Below are positions 1 to 4,737 of a stretch of 5,218 nucleotides of DNA, one piece after another; the first letter of the stretch is position 1, and every line of letters starts with the position of its first letter. The stretch is from Candidatus Omnitrophota bacterium (GTDB lineage Bacteria; Omnitrophota; Gorgyraeia; B26-G9). The position numbers and the translations under genes are program-made. The stretch is from the NCBI GenBank assembly GCA_018399295.1, contig JAGYOO010000123.1, forward strand, positions 1 through 5,218, written 5' to 3'. Below the pieces are notes generated by a model. The model was not told the origin of the DNA and searched no databases. It saw nothing but the letters and a program-made list of their open reading frames with translations.

Positions 1-2
1 TT

Positions 3-26
3 TTTTGTTATTTTGTTATTTTATTA
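3..26. repeat. Three tandem copies of an 8-bp T-rich unit
   Basis: The unit TTTTGTTA occurs at 3-10 and 11-18. A third copy with one change (TTTTATTA) follows at 19-26. The repeat sits directly upstream of the first coding region and is much more AT-rich than the rest of the window. The unit length is not a multiple of three, so a gain or loss of a copy would shift any reading frame passing through it. It could equally be the T-rich tail of an upstream terminator or simple low-complexity DNA. The window edge prevents a decision. Confidence 0.7.
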
Positions 27-39
27 ATCAACAAAAAAG

Positions 40-351
40 GTGTTAGAAAACGAATTAAATAGAGGGAAGGTTGTAAACCCGCGGGAAATTCCAGGCAATG
101 TCATTACAATGAATTCCGAAGTTTCTTTGCAGGATTTGGATGATAATGAGGAGATCGTTTACCGGTTGGTGTTTCCTGCTGAAGCCGATGCTGAGCGTGG
201 CTGGATTTCGGTTTTAGCGCCTATTGGAACGGCTCTGCTTGGATACAAAGAGGGCGATGTCATTGAATGGAAAGTTCCTTCAGGTGTCGTTAAACTGAAA
301 GTTACAAAGATAGTTTATCAGCCTGAAGCTGCGGGTGACTATCATTTATAA
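40..351 (+). CDS. rnk: Rnk/GreA C-terminal domain protein (nucleoside diphosphate kinase regulator family), N-terminus missing or short
   Basis: The 103-residue product closely matches the C-terminal two thirds of Rnk. It carries the VITMNS motif at about 21-26, the core LAPIGTALLGYKEGD at about 59-73, and the family-typical end YQPEAAGDYHL. This FKBP-like domain, shared with GreA/GreB, lets Rnk bind RNA polymerase near the secondary channel. Family members are about 135 residues and begin with a short helical hairpin. Here only its end (LENELNRGKVVNPREIP) is present, and an in-frame TAA at 25-27 closes the frame upstream. The assigned start is GTG at 40. The nearest purine run (AAAAAAGG, 33-40) overlaps that codon, so it is a poor ribosome site. 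The gene is therefore either a truncated or frameshifted Rnk or a genuinely short variant. The stop codon overlaps the ribosome site of the carbonic anhydrase gene. Family assignment is firm; the start and functionality are uncertain. Confidence 0.8.
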   Translation: MLENELNRGKVVNPREIPGNVITMNSEVSLQDLDDNEEIVYRLVFPAEADAERGWISVLAPIGTALLGYKEGDVIEWKVPSGVVKLKVTKIVYQPEAAGDYHL

Positions 352-363
352 GGAGATAAGGTT

Positions 364-993
364 ATGCGGGTTCTGAAGCACTTATTTGATCAGAATAAAA
401 AGTGGGCGGCGAGGATCAGGAAAACCGATCCGGATTTTTTTACGAACCTTTCCCGCCAGCAGAATCCCGAATATCTCTGGATCGGATGTTCAGACAGCCG
501 GGTGCCGGCGAACCAGATCGTGGACGTTTTGCCGGGAGAGGTGTTTGTGCATCGGAATATCGCCAACCTGGTCATCCATACCGACTTAAACTGTCTCTCA
601 GTAATTCAGTATGCTGTGGACATGCTTAAGGTAAAGCATATAATAGTATGCGGTCATTACGGCTGCGGCGGGATTCAGGCGGCAATGGATAACCAAAGAC
701 ATGGATTGATCGACAACTGGCTTCGGCATATCCGGGATATTTATCGTTATCATCAGGCGGAGATTGACTCTCTGCCTGATGAGCAGGCAAAATTGGAGCG
801 GATGTGTGAACTCAATGTTGTGGAGCAGGTGGCGAATGTCTGTCATACCACGATTGTCCAGAACGCCTGGAAGGTCGGGCAGGAGTTAACGGTCCATGGC
901 TGGGCCTATCGTCTTGAAGATGGGATATTAAAGGATCTGGATGTCTGCGCGGGCAGCGCGGAAGAGATAACCCGGACTCACAGGATCAAATAG
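364..993 (+). CDS. can: Beta-class carbonic anhydrase, type II (Can-like)
   Basis: This zinc enzyme interconverts CO2 and bicarbonate in the cytoplasm, supplying bicarbonate to carboxylases or balancing pH. The 209 residues align along their whole length with E. coli Can (220 residues). The zinc ligands are C42, D44, H98 and C101, in the motifs CSDSRVP and CGHYGCGG, with the D44-R46 dyad intact. W39, R64 and a tyrosine in GWAY (Y182) match the residues of the non-catalytic bicarbonate pocket of type II enzymes, so allosteric inhibition by bicarbonate at low pH is expected. The start is ATG 364, preceded by AAGGAG at 350-355 with 8 nt spacing. That site overlaps the stop codon of the upstream Rnk-like gene, which suggests co-transcription and translational coupling. 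No convincing terminator follows before the pilin-like genes. All key residues are present, so the enzyme is probably active. Confidence 0.97.
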   Translation: MRVLKHLFDQNKKWAARIRKTDPDFFTNLSRQQNPEYLWIGCSDSRVPANQIVDVLPGEVFVHRNIANLVIHTDLNCLSVIQYAVDMLKVKHIIVCGHYGCGGIQAAMDNQRHGLIDNWLRHIRDIYRYHQAEIDSLPDEQAKLERMCELNVVEQVANVCHTTIVQNAWKVGQELTVHGWAYRLEDGILKDLDVCAGSAEEITRTHRIK

Positions 994-1040
994 TTTCCTG
1001 TCCAAACTGTCCCTGACTGCCTTTATCCCCTCTGATTTGT

Positions 1041-1069
1041 TTGTTGCTGCCGGATTTATAGGATATACT
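1041..1069 (+). promoter_or_regulatory. Possible sigma70-type promoter before the pilin-like genes
   Basis: TTGTTG at 1041-1046 and TATACT at 1064-1069 are separated by 17 bp. The -10 element matches consensus at five of six positions, the -35 at only three. Predicted initiation near 1076 would leave a leader of about 9 nt before the GTG start at 1085, with the ribosome site at the very 5' end, which is unusual. The pilin-like genes may instead be read through from the carbonic anhydrase gene. Confidence 0.3.
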
Positions 1070-1075
1070 TTAATT

Positions 1076-1080
1076 AGGGG
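1076..1080 (+). promoter_or_regulatory. Ribosome binding site deciding the GTG start at 1085
   Basis: AGGGG lies 4 nt before GTG 1085, a slightly short spacing. The frame is open further upstream to a TTG at 1037. Starting at 1085 gives a 9-residue leader ending in glycine, right before the pilin-type hydrophobic segment, as expected for a class III prepilin signal. The upstream TTG would give a 25-residue leader with extra hydrophobic residues and has no purine-rich site. Confidence 0.6.
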
Positions 1081-1084
1081 TGCC

Positions 1085-1495
1085 GTGGGAAAGCTCAGGG
1101 ATGAGACAGGACTTACCTTAGTCGAAGCGTTAGTAGCAATCGCGATTCTTGCCTTTGCCGTTACCGGCATTATTCAATTTTATCTTTCCAGTGTCGCTGT
1201 CTCTGAAATAAATCAGGAAGAAACCATGGCTCTATCGCATCTGGTCAACATGGCCGAGGCGGTTAAGTGTACGCCGTTCAGCAATATCACTTCGGATTTT
1301 CCTGATGGGGTCGCCGACGGAACCGGCAACAGCTACGCCGGCATCGTCGGAGGATACGGCTTAACGGAGGAGTGTATTGTTGTTTCATATGACGATCCGG
1401 ACAGTGATCCTCTGGAGATCATCATCAGCGCGAGCTGGCAGGATAAAAGAGGGAGAAGCCGGATAAGGCATTTAGTCACCAAGAGGACCAGGTAG
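1085..1495 (+). CDS. Minor pseudopilin, GspI/PilV-like prepilin
   Basis: This is a small inner-membrane prepilin thought to be incorporated into a type IV pilus or type II secretion pseudopilus after prepilin peptidase cleavage. From GTG 1085 the protein has 136 residues: leader MGKLRDETG, then LTLVEALVAIAIL. Cleavage is expected between G9 and L10, with the conserved Glu at mature position 5 (E14) present. Leu replaces the commoner Phe/Met at mature position 1. The hydrophobic helix covers about 10-31. The segment after it (EETMALSHLVNMAEAVK) and the C-terminal strands (ASWQDKRGRSRIRHLVT) fit the GspI/PilV layout. Two cysteines in the soluble domain (AVKC and TEEC) could form a disulfide. 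Its stop codon is 3 nt before the next pilin-like gene, the I-J-K order of minor pseudopilin operons. Membership of the class is firm, but pilus versus secretion cannot be settled from this gene alone. Confidence 0.87.
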   Translation: MGKLRDETGLTLVEALVAIAILAFAVTGIIQFYLSSVAVSEINQEETMALSHLVNMAEAVKCTPFSNITSDFPDGVADGTGNSYAGIVGGYGLTEECIVVSYDDPDSDPLEIIISASWQDKRGRSRIRHLVTKRTR

Positions 1496-1498
1496 AGA

Positions 1499-2083
1499 AT
1501 GAATCGGAAAAGTTTTAATCAACGAGGATTTACTCTGACCGAAATACTTACGGCGGTCAGTATCTTCGTAATGATCGGCGGGATTGTCATGGTGTTTCTA
1601 ACGCAGACTCTGAGTCTCTGGCAGTTGATTACCGATCAGAGCGACCTGCGTTCCGTCTCCCGCAACGCGGTTAATTATATGACGAGGGAATTGATGAATA
1701 CTACGCGTACTTCCACTGAAAATCCTTCACCTAATTTATGCATACCGTCAAAGCCCAACAATAAGTCTGTCGATTTTTATTTGCCTGTTGATTCAGACGG
1801 TAACGGCCTGATAATCGATCCTGTCGGTCTTACGGAGTGGGACAAGAGTAATAAGATCCAGTACCAGTATGCCCCCGGGCTTAAGCAGCTGCGGCGGCTG
1901 GAAAAAGGGGACCATTATGTTATCGCCAACAACGTTGCTTCCGTGGAATTTGAAGACAACTCAATAAATCCTGCTTTATATGCCAACGAACTGAAGATTA
2001 TTCTTACTCTGGAAAGACAGACTAAACAGAATCGGACCGCATCGGTTACATTTACGTCCATAGTAAAGTTAAGAAATCAATAG
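1499..2083 (+). CDS. Minor pseudopilin, GspJ/PilW-like prepilin
   Basis: The 194-residue prepilin has a textbook class III signal: leader MNRKSFNQRG, then FTLTEILTAVSIF, with cleavage expected after G10 and Glu at mature position 5 (E15). The hydrophobic helix spans about 11-34. It continues into the alpha-helical stem, including SVSRNAVNYMTRELMNTTR at about 52-70, which is typical of GspJ/PilW. An acidic loop VDSDGNG at 97-103 precedes a strand (KIQYQYAPGLKQLRRL). The C-terminal part, with ANNVASVEFEDN and a final ILTLERQ...TFTSIVKLRN, matches the family's closing beta sheet. The start is ATG 1499, with GAGGA at 1483-1487 (11 nt spacing). It begins 3 nt after the upstream stop and ends 12 nt before the PilX-like gene. 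GspJ-type subunits sit directly below the tip subunit, consistent with the gene order. The substrate or function of the filament is unknown. Confidence 0.9.
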   Translation: MNRKSFNQRGFTLTEILTAVSIFVMIGGIVMVFLTQTLSLWQLITDQSDLRSVSRNAVNYMTRELMNTTRTSTENPSPNLCIPSKPNNKSVDFYLPVDSDGNGLIIDPVGLTEWDKSNKIQYQYAPGLKQLRRLEKGDHYVIANNVASVEFEDNSINPALYANELKIILTLERQTKQNRTASVTFTSIVKLRNQ

Positions 2084-2095
2084 GAAGGTTACAGG

Positions 2096-3754
2096 ATGAA
2101 GTCGGTGAAACGAACCTGGAAGATAAACCTGAACGAACGTGGAAACGCATTTATCCTGGCTTACATGACAGTCGTGATTTTTACGGTGCTGTCCGCTCCG
2201 CTGATGACGAAGATCATAAGTGAAAATCGGATATTGGAACGGCAGAAACTGGAAAAGGAGGCCTTTTACCTGGCGGAAGGCGGGACCGAAGACGCTATCA
2301 ACGAATTTACCTCCGCCATTGCTAACTTTCAGATCCAGCCTAACGTTGCCCGTTATCCTGATACGGGAACGATAGTCACGGTCTATTCTAATTCAGCCGC
2401 TTTTCCCTCCGGAGTCGAGGTTGAATCAGTTATAACCGAAGCTGAACCTGATCTGAGGCAGGTCGCTGAGTCCGATGGAGTGGTTGTGGGAGTCAAAACC
2501 TATGTGGTAAGTTCGACATGCGAGCATCCCGGTAATCCCGCGATAACCGTGACGATCAATCAGGCGATAATTCTTAAAGTGATGTACGCGTTTCAGCACG
2601 CGGTGTTTTACAGTGACGATCTGGAACTCCTGCCGGGCCCGAATATGAACTTTTCCGGGCGCGTGCATAGTAACGGAGATATGTATCTTGATTCGCACAA
2701 TACCTTGACGCTGAACAGTACGTACGTGCGTTCGGCGGGCGGTATTTATAATAAGCGGAAGGATGAGGAAACTACCTTGCCGGGGGATGTCAGAATTAAG
2801 AAAGCCGGCACAGGCGCGTATGTTGATATGGACGGGTTAGATAGCGACAGCGCGGATTGGTTCGCGGAGTCGCAGGACCGCTGGAAGGGTACGATTAAAA
2901 GCAGTGTTCACGGGACGACAAAACTGGCCGCTCCGGTAGTGGGTTCGATCCAGCCTGACGGATACTACGCGGATAATGCGGGAATATCGATTATCAACGG
3001 GACATTGCGCCAGGGCGCCCTGGTCCTGACCGAGGGGGCCGATGTTCCCGCGGGGACTGTCGCGACTGATACTGACTTCTATAATAACCGGGAAGGCAAG
3101 TATGTTCGCATGACGAATATCGATCTGAGAAAACTTGCCGGATACGCGCCGGGAGACGCCGAAGGCTTTCCCAGTTACCCCAATCATCTGCCTGCTAATG
3201 GTCTGGTTTACGCCGCCCGGGATGACACTGGCGCGGTGCTTCAGCCGGGAATCCGTCTTGTGAACGGGACAAGTATCTACCGGCCCGGTGGGTTGACGGT
3301 TGTTTCCAAAGACCCGGTATACATCCAGGGCGATTATAATACGGTCAATAAAAAACCCACGGCAGTGATCTGCGATTCCGTGAATCTGCTGTCAAACAAC
3401 TGGGATGACGCGAATAGTACAAGGAGCTTGAATAACCGGACAGCCGGTAATACAACGGTCAATACCGCGTTTATTGCCGGCGTGAGTAATACCATCTCCG
3501 GAAATTACAACGGCGGGCTGGAAAATTATCCGCGTTTTCATGAGGCCTGGTCGGGGAAGACGCTGTCAATCCGAGGTTCTTTTGTCGAACTGTGGAATAG
3601 CCGGGTCGCGCAGGGCGACTGGCTGTACGGGAGCCCGCAATATTCCGCTCCGAACCGGAATTGGGATTATGATACTGACTTCAATGTTAATAATATGCCT
3701 CCATTTACTCCCTGGACCGTCGAGGCGCAAAGAAGCGCCTGGTGGAAAGATTAG
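2096..3754 (+). CDS. Large PilX-like tip pilin with extended C-terminal ectodomain
   Basis: The 552-residue protein has a PilX-N-type start: a basic leader ending in NERG (13-16), a hydrophobic helix at about 17-38, and an amphipathic stretch ending in AFYLAEGGTEDAINEF (56-71), the 'A..AE.G...A' signature. As in GspK and PilX, the Glu at mature position 5 is absent (L21), which fits a tip subunit. After the stem comes an ectodomain with an FSGRVHSNGDMYL motif (V190-D195 core). It ends in a C-terminal region from about 398 (GLTVVSKDPVYIQGDYN, then GGLENYPRFHEAW near 472-484, and NRNWDYDTDF and MPPFTPW near 520-538) that I recognise as a recurrent domain in long PilX-like proteins. The domain name DUF7305 is from memory. 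The start has AGGAAGG at 2082-2088, 7 nt before ATG 2096. Presumed role: surface-exposed tip protein of a type IV-like filament, possibly adhesive. The ligand is unknown. Confidence 0.82.
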   Translation: MKSVKRTWKINLNERGNAFILAYMTVVIFTVLSAPLMTKIISENRILERQKLEKEAFYLAEGGTEDAINEFTSAIANFQIQPNVARYPDTGTIVTVYSNSAAFPSGVEVESVITEAEPDLRQVAESDGVVVGVKTYVVSSTCEHPGNPAITVTINQAIILKVMYAFQHAVFYSDDLELLPGPNMNFSGRVHSNGDMYLDSHNTLTLNSTYVRSAGGIYNKRKDEETTLPGDVRIKKAGTGAYVDMDGLDSDSADWFAESQDRWKGTIKSSVHGTTKLAAPVVGSIQPDGYYADNAGISIINGTLRQGALVLTEGADVPAGTVATDTDFYNNREGKYVRMTNIDLRKLAGYAPGDAEGFPSYPNHLPANGLVYAARDDTGAVLQPGIRLVNGTSIYRPGGLTVVSKDPVYIQGDYNTVNKKPTAVICDSVNLLSNNWDDANSTRSLNNRTAGNTTVNTAFIAGVSNTISGNYNGGLENYPRFHEAWSGKTLSIRGSFVELWNSRVAQGDWLYGSPQYSAPNRNWDYDTDFNVNNMPPFTPWTVEAQRSAWWKD

Positions 3755-3837
3755 TTCTTGTCGCCCTGTTTGTTTAACTGGCCGCTTTAGCAGAACCTTC
3801 CTGGGATTATTAAAGACCGATAAATTTATTAAAACAA

Positions 3838-3865
3838 TTGCCGTTTTACGGCAGTTTATTATAAT
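3838..3865 (+). promoter_or_regulatory. Sigma70-type promoter of the rubrerythrin gene
   Basis: TTGCCG at 3838-3843 and a perfect TATAAT at 3860-3865 are separated by 16 bp. Initiation is expected near 3872, giving a leader of about 48 nt that ends in AGGAGG (3909-3914), 5 nt before ATG 3920. This is the best promoter in the window. It implies the rubrerythrin gene is transcribed separately from the pilin-like genes. Confidence 0.7.
3839..3853. promoter_or_regulatory. Inverted repeat between the -35 and -10 boxes
   Basis: TGCCGT (3839-3844) and ACGGCA (3848-3853) form a perfect 6-bp dyad around TTT. It overlaps the -35 hexamer and fills most of the spacer. It could be a repressor operator. 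Because it is followed by GTTTATTATAAT, it could also act as a weak intrinsic terminator for the pilin-like operon, which otherwise has no clear one. Confidence 0.45.
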
Positions 3866-3866
3866 A

Positions 3867-3880
3867 GAAATGAACATTTC
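3867..3880. promoter_or_regulatory. Inverted repeat at the predicted transcription start
   Basis: GAAATG (3867-3872) and CATTTC (3875-3880) form a perfect dyad around AA, beginning one base after the -10 box and centred on the predicted start site. This position suits a repressor operator. It does not match the PerR, Fur or LexA consensus sequences I know, so the regulator is unidentified. Confidence 0.45.
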
Positions 3881-3919
3881 ATGGATTCAGGATGTAATTT
3901 TAACCATCAGGAGGACTAA

Positions 3920-4498
3920 ATGGGAAAGTCGGTAAGGGGTACGGAAACGGAAAAAAATTTATTGGCGGCGTTTGCCGGAGAATCTCAGGCCAGGAACCGG
4001 TACACGTATTTTTCCAGCGTGGCCAAAAAGGAAGGATACGTTCAGATTGCCAATATCTTTCAGGAGACCGCGGACAATGAAAAAGAACACGCCAAGCGGT
4101 TTTTCAAGTTGCTTGAGGGCGGGGATCTGGAGATAAGCGCGACGTTCCCGGCCGGGATTATCGGAACTACGGCGCAGAATTTAAAGGCCGCGGCTGAAGG
4201 GGAGCAGGAGGAGTGGACCCAACAGTACGCTGACGCCGAAAAAATTGCCCGGGAGGAAGGCTTCCCGGAAATCGCCGATCAGTTTAAGCATATCGCTGCT
4301 GTGGAAAAACAGCACGAGGCCAGATACAGAAAACTACTTGCGAACCTGGAATCCCAGACTGTGTTCAAAAAAGATAAGACCGTGAAATGGAAATGCGATA
4401 ATTGCGGCTATGTCCATGACGGATCGGAGGCGCCCGCGCTTTGCCCTGCCTGCGCCCATCCCCAGGCCTACTATGAGGTTTTGAGCCAGAATTATTAA
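3920..4498 (+). CDS. rbr: Rubrerythrin
   Basis: This cytoplasmic non-haem iron peroxidase reduces hydrogen peroxide to water using electrons passed through its rubredoxin-like domain, a standard oxidative defence of anaerobes. The 192 residues match the length of Desulfovibrio rubrerythrin (191). The ferritin-like diiron domain (about 1-145) shows the ligands E21 (GESQARNRY), E54 and H57 (NEKEHA), E95 and E98 (EGEQEEW), and E129 and H132 (EKQHEARY). The C-terminal rubredoxin-like centre has C159, C162, C175 and C178 (CDNCGY and CPAC). The Gly-Tyr after the second cysteine and the adjoining VHDGSEAP segment are typical. The start is ATG 3920, with AGGAGG at 3909-3914. The gene has its own promoter and a long hairpin downstream, so it is probably monocistronic. 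All ligand residues are present, so a functional enzyme is expected. Confidence 0.98.
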   Translation: MGKSVRGTETEKNLLAAFAGESQARNRYTYFSSVAKKEGYVQIANIFQETADNEKEHAKRFFKLLEGGDLEISATFPAGIIGTTAQNLKAAAEGEQEEWTQQYADAEKIAREEGFPEIADQFKHIAAVEKQHEARYRKLLANLESQTVFKKDKTVKWKCDNCGYVHDGSEAPALCPACAHPQAYYEVLSQNY

Positions 4499-4546
4499 AA
4501 GAAAACAGCGGGAAAAGGAGATTCTTCCTGTTTGAGCCAGTTTTAA
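4480..4546 (+). repeat. Imperfect direct repeat spanning the end of the rubrerythrin gene
   Basis: TTTGAGCCAG occurs at 4480-4489, inside the last codons, and again at 4531-4540. Both copies are followed shortly by a TAA and an A-rich run (TTAAAAGAAAA and TTTTAAGAAAA). The offset is 51 nt, so the second copy is in the same frame and encodes LSQF-stop (TAA 4544-4546), compared with LSQNY-stop in the gene. It may be a relic of a partial duplication of the gene's 3' end. It could also be chance, since only 10 bases are identical without gaps. Confidence 0.4.
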
Positions 4547-4547
4547 G

Positions 4548-4616
4548 AAAAAAACACTTCCAAAGCAGTCTGAATATGAGGTGTAAAGTCAGGCTGGTTT
4601 TTGGGAGTGTTTTTTT
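4548..4616 (+). terminator. Long two-stem hairpin with A-tract/T-tract arms, probable intrinsic terminator of rubrerythrin
   Basis: The outer arms 4548-4564 and 4600-4616 pair over 17 bp, including seven A-U pairs at the base (AAAAAAA with TTTTTTT), CACT with AGTG, and one G-U pair (4559 with 4605). Inside, 4566-4573 (CAGTCTGA) pairs with 4589-4596 (TCAGGCTG) over 8 bp, with one G-U pair (4569 with 4593), around a 15-nt loop. The T-run at 4610-4616 gives the usual terminator tail, and the A-run would allow partial action on the other strand. Both non-Watson-Crick pairs are G-U in the + strand RNA, favouring + strand function. The rubrerythrin stop codon is about 50 nt upstream. Confidence 0.75.
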
Positions 4617-4737
4617 GGCCGTATTTCTGCTGTAAGCAGGGGAGAATCTTTTGTTCGTTTTGATAAAGGGTGCCTTGTCCACGCGGTAAAAGTTCTGAGT
4701 AAATTGATTTAAGAGTGGTTGGACGGGAATCGGCAAG
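4617..4737. other. Intergenic stretch without recognisable gene
   Basis: It contains a small hairpin (CTGCT 4627-4631, loop GTA, AGCAG 4635-4639) and a short dyad TAAAT-TG-ATTTA at 4700-4711, about 26 nt before the next start codon. I find no clear -10/-35 pair. TTGTCC at 4675-4680 has no good -10 partner at the right distance. In-frame TGA 4705-4707 bounds the following gene. Confidence 0.4.

Noticed and set aside
386..846. Alternative frames on both strands within the carbonic anhydrase gene
   Set aside because: The carbonic anhydrase reading frame is certain from its motifs. The others are short and unlike any family.
1037..1084. TTG start at 1037 for the GspI/PilV-like protein
   Set aside because: No ribosome site precedes it, and it would add 16 residues before an already complete 9-residue prepilin leader starting at GTG 1085.
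994..1084. Terminator between carbonic anhydrase and the pilin-like genes
   Set aside because: The stretch has a short direct repeat (CTGTCC twice) but no stable stem followed by T residues.
2426..3187. Open frames on the - strand inside the PilX-like gene
   Set aside because: They are antisense to a strongly supported coding region and their products show no domain.
3723..3740. Perfect 6-bp hairpin (AGGCGC/GCGCCT) at the end of the PilX-like gene as terminator
   Set aside because: It lies inside the coding region, before the stop codon at 3752-3754, and no uninterrupted T-run follows it.
3855..3869. PerR-like box at the rubrerythrin promoter
   Set aside because: Only one half, ATTATAA, is present, and it is explained by the -10 element. 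The other half-site does not match.
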